A stretch of DNA of 64,000 bases from Hofstenia miamia. Its lineage: Eukaryota; Xenacoelomorpha; Acoela; Hofsteniidae. Below are positions 23,441 through 37,026 of the stretch, one piece after another. The notes beneath the pieces were generated by a model. It was not told where the DNA came from. It did not search any database and worked only from the letters and a program-made list of their open reading frames with translations. The DNA lies in contig CABFPE010000004.1 of NCBI GenBank assembly GCA_900660155.1, positions 2,294,518 to 2,358,517 of the forward strand. Direction: 5' to 3'. A program made the translations under genes and the position numbers. Position 1 is the stretch's first letter. Every line of letters starts with the position of its first letter.

Positions 23441-24830
23441 TGTATAACATATACGTACATATATGCTGTGCATATTTAAAATTGATCAAAGAAATGTATA
23501 AAAATTGATATTCTAAATTTCTATAACTTGTAACTAAGCTGTAACATATAAATGAGGAATGTAGAAACTATTTAAAACTAAACGCAATGGTTCCTTAAAA
23601 TATAATGTGCTTTGACCTTTTCATAACTCTACTTGAAGTCCATTAATATTTATGTACAGATCTGACGGTCTACAGTATGTAGGATAAGGGTTTTTCTAGA
23701 TAGTGAAGATCGATAGAATTAGTAATAGTTACAAATTTCAGTTAGCACATAATAAATATTCCTAAAACGTAACCAATGAGTAAAAATTAACCTTAAACTA
23801 CTTATGTCTTTTATAATGGACTAATATTACAAGAGATTTTGTCACTAATTTTGGTATCCCTCTAATGGCGAATGTTAAGAAATCATTCATTCGCAAACAT
23901 ATTATTGAATTTATGAAATTCGAAAATTATGCAATTGATACATATATCCAAAATACTATAAGAAAACACTTGTTGGTTAACCCTAAACAGCCTAGCATTC
24001 GTTTTAAAGGACAAAGTGTTTTTCCACATTTATAAAGAATTTTCTCAGAGTGGCTATTAACAAATTTGAAAATCTTTGGGCATATTTAGATACATTGGGA
24101 AACACACTTTAATACCAATGTTGAAAATTTCTCATTAAAGCGTGTTGCTGTTATTGAAAAGATTAAGACATTTTCTTTTAGAAAATTTCTAATTTTTGAA
24201 AAAGTTTTAAATTCGCTCTATAACTAATGTTCATGTATTTATAAGGCTTTGCAGTTTATGGAAGCGACAAACAACATTGACTGTTTCTTGATATGTGCAA
24301 AGATATTCCAAACCTATTGAAACGTCTCGTGCGCAAAGTCAGAGATCGCGGGGACAAAGCCTGGTCGCGAATTTAGAACGAAAAAGAAAGAGGAGACTCT
24401 CTATCATGCGGTGTCTTCAGCATAGCTTTAATAGTTTGTGAGGTATAAGCGTTTAAAAAGTTAGGATCATGAAATTTTTTCAAAAATTTCTGGGATGCTT
24501 AGGGTCAAATTTGCCAAATGCAAACTTTCAATATTTTAATTTCAATTTCCAACACATTAAATGTCAGCCCTTAATTGTCATTATTATTTGAATAATATTT
24601 TCGCTAATATTTCAAGTTGTGCTAATAGTAAAAGTATATATATTACTAGTGTTTGGAATTTTGCAAGAACATAATGGCTATACATTATCCATTAGTTATC
24701 TAGCTGTAAATATAAACCTATCGAATATCACTATAGTAATTACTAATTTCTTTGCATTATCACAATTGCAATAATATACATATATCAAGGAAATGCTGTT
24801 TTTAAATGCACAAATAACTTTGAAAAAGTA
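23441..24830. other. No gene recognised
   Basis: AT-rich, no long frames. A short G+C-rich patch near 24320-24370 (GAGATCGCGGGGACAAAGCC) stands out but has no partner. Confidence 0.5.
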
Positions 24831-26590
24831 TTATAAAAAAACTCTCTTCGCATACACTTTAAGATAACAGAAAAAACTATTCATCAAAAGATTGTGATAA
24901 TTTGTCAATACGACCAGTGAACTTTGGTAACACCAAGTGCTTATTGAAGTATTCTTGTTCACTACTGGGTTCCAGCAGAAGAATCGATTCAGTAAGCTGT
25001 GGCTGTCTATTCGTCGCAGACCCAATAGGTGTACTGAGATGAGGACTTCCAGAGATGACATGCTCAGCGATCGTGGGCACAACCATAGTATTAACAGGAG
25101 CCATTGAAATCTGATGCAGTGTGTGTGTGTGTGTGTGTGGTTGGATCAGCATGGCCACCGTGGACAAATTTGACACAAGAGTAATAGATGATTGCGTAAA
25201 GGTAGGATTACAATTGACATGTGAAACAGCAAGGAGGCAGACTGGGGTGTTGCATTCACCAAGTTTCATAGAGCTTTGGCTGACAATCTTGTTGGGAAGA
25301 CAGTATCTGTGCAAATTGATTATTTAACTTTTCACTAAAGGCATCCAAGACATCATTCAACACAGTGTGAGTGATATAACTAGCAGAACTACGAGAGGAT
25401 GGTTCCTCTTCATGGGCAGGGGTAACATTTGTGGCAGGGGTAAGCTCACTAATTTGGAGTTCTAACAACATGATTGCTTCCAGCATCTTCTTCTCCATCC
25501 TCTGATATTCAACATGCTGGGTGTTTAGCTCGGCTTGCAAAGATTTGATAAGCCTCTCACTTTCCATCCACAGCGACTCCTTTAGATGCTCAATTTCCAA
25601 TGTCTGAGTGTCAAATCACAGTATTTGTTCTCTGGAAGGACAAGCAGAAATCAGTGGAGCATTACAAGTGTTGAGGAATTGACAGTGAATCACAGGAGAT
25701 GTTTCGCTAAGGGAAGTAGGTAGAGGCAAATTCACTAGTGATCCAACAGCACAAGGGTAACGTTCAAGCTACCAATGCTTGCACAGGGGATACTCTGCAA
25801 GGGAGTCCCAACAGGAGAAAAAACTACAGTATGACCAGAATTAATAATGTAAAACAAAAGCACAAAAATAAAGAAAACAAGAATCTTCAGGAAAATCCAT
25901 TACAATTTGGGGGCCCTTCTGACTAAGGCAACAACAATAGTTAACAGAACAACAGCAACACCAAATCGGTACAGGCACAGTAGTACTTGGTAATAAATCC
26001 AACATGTAACAACACAGAGACAAAAGAGAGTTTGCAGTCAGGGGAAACAACTATCCCAGCTGACAAAACACAAAGAGAACCAAGACAAACAAGTTACAAA
26101 CATTGGGTAACAGTTCAGGATCACATCAGGGTCACCATGTAGAATCAGGGGCTGGAACTATAACAGCACTTGGGAACATAATGTCACAGCAGAAGGTTAC
26201 AAGAGTGACCATTTCAGAGCAGCCCTAATTCTAACAAGTAATAAACAAATAGAAAAACATTGGTAATTCATCCATGTAACTAGTAACTGTTTAGAACAAA
26301 AACATCCAGGATGACCAATTTGTATGGCTTCAAGCTGAAGTGCTATCCAAAAGAGAGAAGCTCAAAAACTTGATTGAACAGTGCTACCCTATTTGTCTCA
26401 TAAGTTATTATCTAGCTCAATACATGATAAACCTCTCAGTTGTTTTCTTATCTCAGCTCACTAAATAATAGCATGTACTTACAATGCATTTGTGCTAACC
26501 AATGGTATATTATCATCACAGTCTAATAAATTATAACTACAGTAACTACAGTATCCATAGTTAAGTGTTGCAACAATACAGCCACCACAG
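24831..26590 (-). mobile_element. Fossil of a Gypsy-type LTR element: leader and gag-like part
   Basis: On the minus strand a primer-binding-site-like sequence lies at 26118-26137 (TGGTGACCCTGATGTGATCC), of the kind common in Gypsy elements. Downstream of it, minus-strand frames (about 25600-24840) show a coiled-coil, gag-like protein with 'NKHLVLPKFTGRIDK' near its end. The LTR would lie above 26140; its outer limit is unclear where it meets the plus-strand element. No pol genes follow, so only the 5' portion remains. It is broken in a few places. Confidence 0.4.
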
Positions 26591-26594
26591 CTAT

Positions 26595-27577
26595 TGTGTC
26601 ATAATGGCATTCCTGGAACTTCCATTATTTCAGTTATTGAAATTTCAATATTAATCATACAAATTTATTTCAATTGTAATTTGGTGAAATGAAACAGTGC
26701 TATTTATATTTTAGTTTAAATGTCTGCTAATTTTGAATTGCAGTAAAATTGTAGCAGAAACTGATTTTGTACCTGTCAGCTGTTTGCCTATATTTTCTAC
26801 AGTATGATTTGTTTACTGATACCAGTTAACTTTTGTATATATATCTGAGTATTGTTCATACATTTCTCTTCAATTTTTTCTCAGTAAATTTGTTTTACTT
26901 ACATTTTCTTTGACTTATTATTTTATTCAAATATGCATTTCTAATTCTCCAACTGCATCCTTAAAGGGCATCCAGACAGTGGACAAATTGACTGGCATGC
27001 CCTTTAACTAGGTTAGGTGTATGGCTAGGGCTTTTGTACTGTGTGTCATTCATAATGAAAATCATTATTATTGCTTTCACCTAAATTGCATGAGATGAGA
27101 AATGCACTGAGCTTAGGTTATTTTATGTAGAACTTAGCTTCACCACTTGCACCCAAGAGTTTGGGCCTCTTGTTTCTTAATCTAATTTGGGCTCTAGTCT
27201 TATTTGACTCTTCTAAAAGGTTTTCTGTATTGAGTTGGCCAAGTGTGGCCACTCTTCCCTAACCTGATTTCCTGTTTACTTTTAAATTTTATTGGGATAG
27301 GTTATAATAGCAGGAGGAATTTAATTAATTATTTGTAGCATTGGCCTATTTATGCATCAACTCAAAACCTTCAATAAGATAGATTAGTAGGAATCCATGC
27401 TGATTTCTCACTATGACACACTATTCCAAATAATAGCAATAAACTAATTGCAATAACACAAGAAAATATTATGGGGTTACTCAAACAGTCAACAGACTGA
27501 TGAGTGGGTGATTCTATGATCCAGGTCTGGACCTTAACCCCTAGAAGTGTATCAGGCTGGTTGGATTGTGAGAAACT
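26595..27577 (+). repeat. 5' LTR of the Gypsy-type fossil
   Basis: Begins TGTGTCATAATGGCATT and shares long stretches with the LTR at 63.3-63.9 kb (for example around GTGTGGCCACTCTTCCCTAA). Weaker similarity links it to 31808-32720. It ends just before the primer-binding-site-like sequence. Confidence 0.65.
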
Positions 27578-27579
27578 TC

Positions 27580-27598
27580 TGGTGACACCTTGGTGATC
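27580..27598 (+). promoter_or_regulatory. Primer-binding-site-like sequence
   Basis: TGGTGACACCTTGGTGATC directly follows the LTR. It resembles the Gypsy-type TGGTGACCCCGACGTGATC pattern after loss of CpGs. Confidence 0.5.
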
Positions 27599-30500
27599 TG
27601 TATTGAGTCTGATCAGCAGAGTGAAGTTGAAGGCTGCATTTTGTTTGAGAATGTTGCACCTCTCCCACTTTGGCTAACAAAGGCTACTAACAGTAGTAAC
27701 TACAAGAGCACATGCTGGCTGCTAAGAAATCCAAGAAAAATATTGGAGCTGTTTTTACTAAAATGCAAAGCATTTTAGCCACTAGGAAGCCATTAAGCTC
27801 CAGTAATAAGAATAAATGTTTGATAATAACTACCTGTGCACAGCAATGGTGCCTCACAGAAGGGCACAGCCAATGCTGGCCTTGGCCTATCTCATAGGCC
27901 AGAGACAGAGAAGTTCCTCTCTGTATGACTGTCCTATGAGATACAACCTAACTGGTGCTAGTAGTAGTCTTGCTAACAGTGTTATCACTGTGTCACCATC
28001 TGTCTCCACAATACTAGAACAGACAGGCTTTTCAACTATATACAAAGTACATATCATGGCACCTTCTGTACCCTGGTTTTATCACCTGAAATAGGTTTGA
28101 GAATCTGCACACTAACACACCCACCAAGTGTTAGCATTTCCCAGGAACCACCATGTGGAGGTACTCTTTGGAATGATTTAGGCATTGACTTTACAGTTCC
28201 CAGAATATTAAAACTTTTGCTACTCTAATTGTTTCTGTGGTCAGACAAAAATCAAAACTTATACTTTCTCTTGAAATTATAGAAACTGATGATGACTATA
28301 AGTCCATTCCAATAGGGAATTAGAAAACTCACCCACATCTGTCCAACAAAGAAATTGAGAAATTAAACAAAGTTTTACAAAACACCACTCAGTTTTTAAT
28401 TTTATTAACATTAGCATAGGAAGAGCTATAGGAAAGGAACATTGCATTAAGACCATCAATAACATTCTAATACCTCAACCAGTTTGCTCTGTCAAAGAAA
28501 TTTTGAAATATGAATTTCTTATCTACTTAACAATGGTATTGTTGAACCATTGAAAAGTCCCTATGAATCACCCACTGTTTTCATTAAACAAAACAATAAA
28601 TACAGGTTATGCATCAACTTTTGTAATTTAAACAACAACAAAAAGACAATTACCCTCTCCCATGCATTGAAGAATTCCTCTACAGAGGATGCCAAAATTT
28701 ATTTTTTAGCACCCTAGAACTTTTGCAAAGCTTATTGGGAGGACCCATGCTCAAAGTTGATATTGAGAAAACAGCCTTGATAACTCTATAAAGTTTGTTC
28801 AATTGGCTTGACATGGCCTTCAGGCTTTGTAATGCTCTCACAACCTTTCAATGCTACTTCACCAGAGTTTTACAAAATTACAATAACCAATTTGACAAAG
28901 GCATTGCTGCCTTTATAAATGATATACTCATTGCATCAGAAATACCTGCAGAACAAAGCACTAAACTTGATAGGATCCTTAAATAAATGTAAAATTTTAC
29001 ACATATCTGTTATATTCCTTGGTCAACAAATCCAAAAAAATAAAATTAGCCTAAAAGAAGATGCATATGATGCCATTGATCAATCCACTAAGCAATAGAT
29101 AAGATATTCAAAAAATATTAGATTTCTTCAACTATTATCAGGCCTTCATACCTAAAATAGTAGACAAAACCATATGCATCCAACTGATCAAAAACATCAT
29201 TCTAATGGATATGGAAAAACCAACAAGAACTAAGCAACTTAAAAATAGAACTTAAGAAGCTGCCCAGTCTTAATACACAAGATTTTTCAAATGAATTCAT
29301 TTTAGATGGAAATGTCAGGGTCCACAAAAGTTGAAATGCTTCATTAATTAAAAATTAGGGAAATTTAGATATTCCTTGTTAGGCTGATTGCATTTTGCAT
29401 TATGAACTGACAATTCTGGCATTAGCTGGTTGAAAAAATTTCCAGACAACCAGTCTAACATCATTGCTTACTGGATTAAATATCTAACCAATTTTAATTT
29501 TAAAATACTTCACCAAAACATCATATAAACACTGTTCTCTTTACTGCTCTTCTGCAATATCATCAAGATGACACCAAAACAGCATAAGAGAAAGTACCCA
29601 TTCCATTCATCTCAAAACAAGCATACAACAGTCTACCTGAAATTCTCACAAATCATCAAAGCATCCTATACTACCAATACACCTAAAAGAAGAAATTAAT
29701 GAAAAAGAAATTATATTTCATCAACATAATGATATAAAACAACTACAAATTAAAAATAAAATAAAACATCCAACAGTAACATTAAGCTCTTCCAGAATAT
29801 TACAAATGTGATATAGCACAATAATTGTACAAGGAAGCCAATTTCAGCATTATTCAGACTGAATGTATAATAAATAAACAATTAATTTGTATAGGACTTC
29901 AATCAATTGTAACCAATGTAATACACAAATGAACCATTTGCATCTTAAGCAATATGGCACACTTTCCTACACAATGTGTCAAAAAATAACATCATATGGA
30001 CCTAATGACATAGTCCACATTGACATTGAACAATTGTCCAAAGACAATGAAAGTCATTGTTGACAATTTTACAAAATATTCCAGAATGCTTCCCACAACT
30101 GACCACTCAATTGAACTAACTGCTCTTCTGCACACTTAGATACTGAATTTCAGACTGAGGTCAATAATAATAACAGAATATGGCACCCAATTCAAACATT
30201 CTCCAACACAAGAATTACTCCACCAATTAGAAATTCTTCATGAACACACTGCACCTCATCATCAACAAAGCAATGGTGTAGTTGAATGCCTGAGTATACC
30301 CTGATCAAGTTAATAAAAATAGCCACAAATTGCATTGGCAGTAAATATTGAAGATATATTTTGACACACATCAAGTACTTTTATAACACTTTGCTGCACT
30401 CCACAATGGCAATGACACCTTTCAAAACCACTTTTGTCCACAAAGCTGCAACATTCTTACCATGTATAAAAATATAAAAACACCACCAATAACAATTACA

Positions 30501-31794
30501 TTAAAGATGCTATACATGAAACAATTAATATGTACAACAAAAAGTATGCTATATTTCATGCATGCAACTATAACATAACTCTACACTGAACAACACAAAG
30601 TGGGTGACACTGGGTATTCATTCACACCTGTTCAAACAACAGACATCAAGAAGTTAGCCAATGACTGATCAGGTCCACATACCAATGTCCTTGACCACAA
30701 CAATTATTTGCTAAGCAATAACACAACACATAACTTCCAATCATTAATGTGAACAATTAAGGAAATTAAACATACCAAAATTAACAATAAACTGGAATTT
30801 GAAATTATCACAAACAAAACCAACACATATCTTGAAATGCCTGAGATCAATGAAGTCCATGAGGAACTATTTGATGATCCTATGACCTATCCTAGAGTTT
30901 CTGATCCACCACTATTCATTTTGCCACTCCACACAAACACATACAATCCTGATAATTGGGTAAATAATTTAAATTATTTGTTTAATTCAAATACTGATGA
31001 AGAAAATTCTATCACAGAACTCCAGCAGCAACAGTAAAATGCTAGATCAGCCATCCAAATGCAGACATTGAGTTAAACACTCACAATGTGCTAGGGGTCA
31101 ACCTTCACATTTGACAGACATGTTAGATAGTGGTGGAAACTGCATTTCTAGTGTGGAAGCAGCAACCCAATCACTCACAGCAAACATAAATGTTGGTACA
31201 TTGAACACCTCTTCCTCACTGTGGTATGGCATGCAAAGCAGAGGTGGTTTAAATAGTCATTCAAACCTCAACAATTTCCTACCTATGGTAAAGCTCAGGT
31301 AGTCAATTCACAGAAGGGTCTGATAACAGCACTGTATACTGAATCTTCAAAATGAAAATTACAAACCAGTATACCTGAAGAGACAGTGTTGCAGCCACTT
31401 ATTTTACCATAATCTAAAAAAAATGCTGCTCTCCCTACACACCATCATATGCATCTAGTCAGAGATCTACATCTGCTCAACCATCTCTAGAACATTATGA
31501 ACAAAGAAGATCTCATGTATTTACAGTTGGTAACAAAACACTCCATCTTATTTCATTGCCACTCACTCTCCTCCCCACATTATAGTATAAAATCTATCAC
31601 CAGAATTAATGAAAGTAATAAACAAACAGTTAGATACTGCCCATCACAAGGTTAGCTGTTCAACAATGCTGTTCTTAATGAATGCCAAAAAATGATAAGA
31701 CAACAATATGTTAATGATCACTCTTGTACAACAAGCACAAGCCCTATTGGAACTAGAAACTGTGGAATTAGTGGACTAAAAAAATTGCCCAGTT

Positions 31795-31805
31795 AAGGGG
31801 GTAGG
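31795..31805 (+). promoter_or_regulatory. Polypurine tract before the 3' LTR
   Basis: A purine-rich AAGGGGGTAGG lies two bases before the 3' LTR start (TGTGGCATAATGG). Confidence 0.5.
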
Positions 31806-31807
31806 CA

Positions 31808-32720
31808 TGTGGCATAATGGCATTACAAGGTTATTAATTCAAGGTCTTTATGAATTCTACAATAGTTATTTCAGAATTAAGTATTTATAATTTCTACATC
31901 TCCTCAATCTCATATTTGCAATGCCATGATATTATATTTTGTTAACACCTGTTTTGTTCATATATATATACAATCAAATTATTTATTAAATTCAGGAAAA
32001 ATAGATTGTGCTTACATTTTATTTTGACTTAAGCATTCCTAATATAATATTTTGCTAAACTGTTTTGACTTTGTTGAAGGGTGCCTAACTTAGGTACAAC
32101 TTTGCTAGCAACATCCTTTGACTTATAGGTTAGGTGTATGTTTAAGGAATTTGCTGTTACTTGATCCATTCACAGATTAAATTTTAATTATTACAACCAA
32201 ATAATTTGCATGAGTTAAGGAATGTATTAAGCTTAGGCTATGCTTATCACATAGGTTTTAAACCCTGCACTTGAGAGCATTTAGGGCTTCTCTCTCTTAA
32301 TTCAGGCCTAGACTTGAATGTGGCCACACTCATCTTCACAATTTCCTGTTTACTCTTACTCTTGTTAGGAATGGGTAATTCAATAAGGAGGAGTTAATTA
32401 TCAACTGTGAGATCACCAAATCTGAGCTCAACTTGAGTCCCTCTTTTGATAGGGAGTTAGGACCTCTGCAGATTTTATGCTGATCCCACATTAACAACAA
32501 ATCAAGCATAAATGTATTAAATGTTAAATATGCTCAAGTATTAATATCACAGTTATTACAAGGAGTAAATACATCATTGCTGTATTTAAGCATATACATT
32601 GAAACCTTGAACAGCAATTAATGACATTAAGCCAATAGCTAATAGGTAATAGCCAACAAAATCTGAATTTTCTATGAAATCCTAGAATAAATTGATACTA
32701 GAAACACTTTTTTCATGATA
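31808..32720 (+). repeat. 3' LTR of the Gypsy-type fossil
   Basis: Opens TGTGGCATAATGGCATT, matching the opening of the 5' LTR. Shared blocks follow (GGTTAGGTGTATG, TGCATGAG, ATTTCCTGTTTAC). The right limit is approximate. Confidence 0.6.
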
Positions 32721-32775
32721 TCTAGACCAAACTATAAAAAATAAGTGTAATTCCAAGAAAAATAAAATGTTGTGA

Positions 32776-33108
32776 ATGTCCCTCATTAGTATTTATAAAA
32801 CGTCCTATGCATTTTTAGGAAGTCATTATTTCATTGAAGATATCATTTTGGCATTTGGAAAATCTCCTATAGTATGCTTTTTTCTTTTTAAATGTTTTCT
32901 TAATGGGCAATTCAAGTATGTTTTATTTATATTGTTTGAGTTTTGGTCAAACCAAAGCTTTAATGATGGCAATTTAACAGTTGAGCATAAAGTCATTCTA
33001 CAATCATTTAATTATAATACCTCTGTATCTCTGCAGTTGTTGAGTAAAAATTATAAGTTTAAATTTAGCACAATATCTTACAGTAGTGAAGGAAGCACAA
33101 GCAAGTAA
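32776..33108 (+). other. Open frame of 110 codons, unrecognised
   Basis: The frame starts MSLISIYKTSYAFLGSHYF and is rich in Phe, Ser and Tyr. It lies next to the right LTR. There are no motifs or signal peptide I can name. Composition is close to the AT-rich background, so it may be chance. Confidence 0.12.
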
Positions 33109-36080
33109 ATTTCAAATTATCCTAGCAAAAAATTTTCTTGAAATTTTCCTTTTTTTTGTTAGTGATGTCCTCAGTTGTATAATGAATGCTTGAAATTTTA
33201 TCAATGATATTTGAATGATTTAGTCTCTAAGTTCTAGAAATATGACAAAAATGTTTAAAAAATAGTAATTCAACTTACATCAATTTTAAAAACACTTTCT
33301 TTGGATCTAAAAATTTGTCTATATTCAGCAAAACCTTATGAATATGCCATGCTGTGAACTCAAAATTGTACCTAAAAGTTTAATGTTGAGATGAGTGAAC
33401 AATATATGAAATGAAGAATATGTTTTATAACTTTAGGCATCTCATTGAATAAAACAAGTAACCTTCTGATTATATCATATATTTAAATCAGATAAATGTG
33501 ATTAAATTTTATTTATGTGATTTTAAGAAAGACATCAATCGTTTGAAAAAGAAACATCACTGATTAGAGGCATATATTAGCTTAGCTTCATTGAAGAAAA
33601 TACAGATTAGATTCAAAACATTTAAATTACGTTATCAAACAAACGACACAAATAAATTACATTAAAATTACGACAAAAAATCCAATCATTCGTCAGTGTG
33701 TTTGTGTTCATTTCGAATTCGAAACTGAATTAGGAATCCTGAAGTTATTGTTCTTGTTAACTAGTCATGCTGTTTCAATATATTAAAAAACAATTAGGGG
33801 AAGCTTTAAAATACTAGCAAGCAGAATGCACTAGTTGATAATTAAAATAATGAGAAATTCGATTAAAATACAATCTCGATAAATGTTTATGATAGATAAC
33901 CTATAAAAATAAACATTGATAAAAATGCATGTATATTGCTTCTAAGTATTAAATTATATTAAAGCTTATCTATGCATTGCCATATCAAAATTCAAAAATA
34001 AGGTTTCAGAAAGCAACGAAATAATGTTATTTCGGCAACTGCTAAATAGATATTTTAGCCTAATTATCAAAATTTCTAGCACGTGATAAAATTGAGAGAA
34101 TGTAAGTATAAAATTAAGGTTAATAAAGTAAAAGTATATTGACTAAAATATATACTTACAACCCGAAACCAATAAACTGTTTTTTATGCTTTACTCAAAT
34201 AAAAAATGTTTTTTCATAAAAAAATTTACAATTGAAATTTCATTATTTAAATGAAATTTTTTCTTAAAGGGATTCTTAACTTAAAATTATAAATTCAAAA
34301 TTAAAATTATTCCCGCAGCAGAACTGTATATGAATTGCAATGTTATATGTGAATTTAGTTATTAATCAAAAGGCATCGAAAATATTGAATTTAAGAGTCT
34401 ACAAAATAGTTATGTCAAATGGAACTCAAAATAGGGGTCTTCTTAATTATATTTTACTCAACAAACCTCCATTGCTTAGTAGTGGAAATTTAATGCTGTT
34501 TGTTGTAGTGTTGTAGATAGCATTTTCTTTAAAGATGTTCAATTCTAATGTTTTATCACAAAATTTGTCCAGCAATTTTAGTATACCTGAAGAAATGCTT
34601 ATATAAATAGAAAGATGTTACTTAATATTTTTAACTCTAGCCACATTTGTACTGGCTGTTCCAGTTTAAAATATGCCAATTTTTATGTTTTTGCAATATT
34701 ATATCATTATTATTATTATATATATCGACAGAAAATATTGTTTTATAATAATGAAAACTCATAAGAAGAGCATGACAGCTATCGAATGTGGATTTAAATT
34801 ATTTGAGTAAGTACTGTAGCCCCTCTCTTCTAAGTAACACTACTTCTATATTTGATTTCATTTATGGTTTCCGTGATAATTTCGATAATCCAAAAAAGAA
34901 ACTTCTTTTACATAAATATACATTAATATCTTGTAATTTTTTAATTATTTTTTATTCCTTCCATGTTTTATATGATATCTTATTTAAATATATAACGCAT
35001 GCTATTGCGTGTTACCACGTGCTATGAAGTTAGTTAATTATGTAGGGTAATCAGTCGATATGGATTATTTTTTGAACTATTTATGCATTTTATTGCATTT
35101 GTCATAGTTATTTTTATTCTATCTTAGTGTTCTCCGTACACTTTTCTATCCTTTCCCTGCATGTTGGGCAATTTTAACCTTTATTTAGTTTTTTCCATGA
35201 AGAATAAAATTAATCTGTTCATGCTATCACAATGAACCAGTATCTCATGTCGGATTGCAGAAACACAGAAATGAACCGTGAAATTCATTATTCTAAATCT
35301 TTTCAACTCTTCTCAGCGATTTTCTCCTAAAATTTGCATAAATCGCATTTTCTAGTGTCATGCCTCCAGTTATCGGAATTTTCTTGCAATAACCATTCTC
35401 TTTTTCACTTTCATCATTATAAGAAATAATTGGACTTCCTTCAGATTCATGCATTGGTATCTTTGTCAGTGATATATTCACCCCAAGAAATTAATATTTC
35501 GTTTTTTTAATTTTACACGCTCATAGTATATTTTACATCCATTAAAAGTTCATAATGCATGTCATTTATGCAGCTTGTATATCGGCAGTTATGCATTGCA
35601 TTATTTTTCACCATATATTAAGATACTAAAAATATTTTTATCGAAGACATTCAATTACTTTTTAATTGTTAATTTACAGTTTTTCGATAATGTACTTTTA
35701 TCTTTAGAAATGTCATTGTTTAAAATTATAAAAGCAGCTTTATTTTAAACGGGTTTAATTAGTTTTGTGATGGAAATATACTTTTATATTAAGAAATATG
35801 TATGTTTATTTTCTTAGTCAAATCTTAGTTCAGTTATCTTCAAATATTGTTATCAGGCTATATGGATTATTCTTTAGACGTTTTCTGCACTTTCACCTTC
35901 TTATTCATGTCGAGAATTTTGACTTTATATGTCAGTTACTGAAACCTATGTATATTATTTGCAAAACTCACAAATCAATAACGATTTGTTAATACAATTA
36001 ATTTTGGATGTTGCAGATATTAGCTAAAATTTTTTTGTTAACTGAAAGATGACTATATAAGAGCTAATTGAAAATCCCCT
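33109..36080. other. Largely empty AT-rich stretch
   Basis: Two short frames only. One, minus-strand 35481-35293, has coding-like composition with 'MHESEGSPIISYNDESEKEN' and a basic C-terminus. The other (34788-35027) looks like chance. I see no RNA genes or element ends. Confidence 0.45.
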
Positions 36081-36106
36081 GACATATATATATATATATA
36101 TATATA
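36081..36106. repeat. (TA)n run serving as mariner target
   Basis: TA repeats end directly at the left terminus of the mariner element. The right terminus is followed by TATATATG. Confidence 0.85.
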
Positions 36107-36666
36107 TGGTTGTCAGATAAGTTTTTTCCAAACAAAGCAATATTGCTTATTCATACTGCATTTATTATACAAATTCAATGATAAGAAAAGCAAAAAAATC
36201 ATTCAATATAATCGCCATTGGCGCTCACAATCTTTTGCCACCTTTTGGGCAGGGTATCAAACGCTTTTCTGAAAAAATCTCGCGGCTTTGAAGAGAACCA
36301 AGCACATAAATCCTCATGTTCGACATGTTCTTTCCGAGACAATATTGTCACCTAAGGCTGAACACATTTCTTTTGCAGCATCTCTGGAGCTCAAACCTCG
36401 CTTCCAACAGTAGAAAATCAGTTTTCGGATGTCATTACGTTCAAGCTCCATCTTGATTTCAAATGCTCTATCTGCGAGTAATTGCTATTTCATTAAAAAA
36501 AATTCAAAACTGCATAGATATTTAGAATTAAAAGCATTCAAAAAGCTGCTATAACAAAATCTGCATCTATGTTTAGTCTGTTGCTATTTCAAATTTCAGT
36601 GTGAATGGTCCTATATTTCAAAAGATATAAAGGATTTTGTATGGGAAAAAACTTATCTGACAACCC
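36107..36666 (-). mobile_element. Internally deleted mariner element
   Basis: The terminal inverted repeats are nearly perfect: GGTTGTCAGATAAGTTTTTT at the left and its complement (AAAAAACTTATCTGACAACC) at the right, with TA on both outer sides, the mariner target duplication. Inside, on the minus strand, the start of a mariner transposase remains (36451 to about 36310): 'MELERNDIRKLIFYCWKRGL' then SSRDAAKEM and VSERT, the N-terminal helix-turn-helix. It is followed almost at once by the transposase C-terminus (about 36290-36190: LPKRWQKIVSANGDYIE). The DD(34)D catalytic core between them is gone. The 560-bp copy is therefore non-autonomous. Confidence 0.85.
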
Positions 36667-36997
36667 TATATATGTATTTTTATTCATAACTTACTTTTGT
36701 AGATAAAGCTATAAATTAAACCATAATTTTAAAGTTGTACTTTTTGCTTTGAATAATTAACAGAAATTGTTTCTTGACTTGATGATTCAAAATAATAGGT
36801 CATCAGACTTTTTATCTTAGTGGTCACCCTGATTACAATGAATTTCAATGACATTTCCGTAATAAAAGCTTCCTGAAAATAATTTTTATTCAGTGTTTGT
36901 CAAGATTTAATCGTAATATACAATTTGTGTTTCTCAGTAAGTGTACAAAAATTGATATTTAAATACATATGTGCATTTAAAATTTAGTGTTTTAGAA

Positions 36998-37026
36998 ATG
37001 GCGGGCATTGCGAAGATCAAAGAAGA
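36998..37026 (+). CDS. DUS3L: DUS3L exon 1 (start)
   Basis: Encodes MAGIAKIKE plus two bases. The donor is GA|GTAATT. It is the least conserved exon; it was chosen because the frame joins exon 2 across a 42-nt intron. Confidence 0.65.

Larger units (their letters stand above)
26595..32720 (+). mobile_element. Fossil Gypsy-type LTR retrotransposon, CpG-free
   Basis: Two diverged LTRs (26595-27577 and 31808-about 32720) flank an internal region. It has a primer-binding-site-like sequence just after the first LTR and a purine tract just before the second. Between them are scattered traces of a Ty3/Gypsy pol: RT around 28440-29000 (KYRLCINFCNLNN-type text and, later, FRLCNALTTFQCYF) and integrase around 29990-30300 (HHQQSNGVVE-type text). 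The element is very old: LTRs clearly diverged, dozens of breaks. Not one CpG is left across it. Confidence 0.7.

Noticed and set aside
24877-25314. His/Thr repeat peptide (HTHTHTL) as a possible metal-binding motif
   Set aside because: It is a translated (GT)n microsatellite at 25121-25138 inside the gag-like fossil.
26595-32720. A functional LTR retrotransposon
   Set aside because: LTRs are strongly diverged, no long frame remains, and all CpGs are lost, so it is an old fossil.
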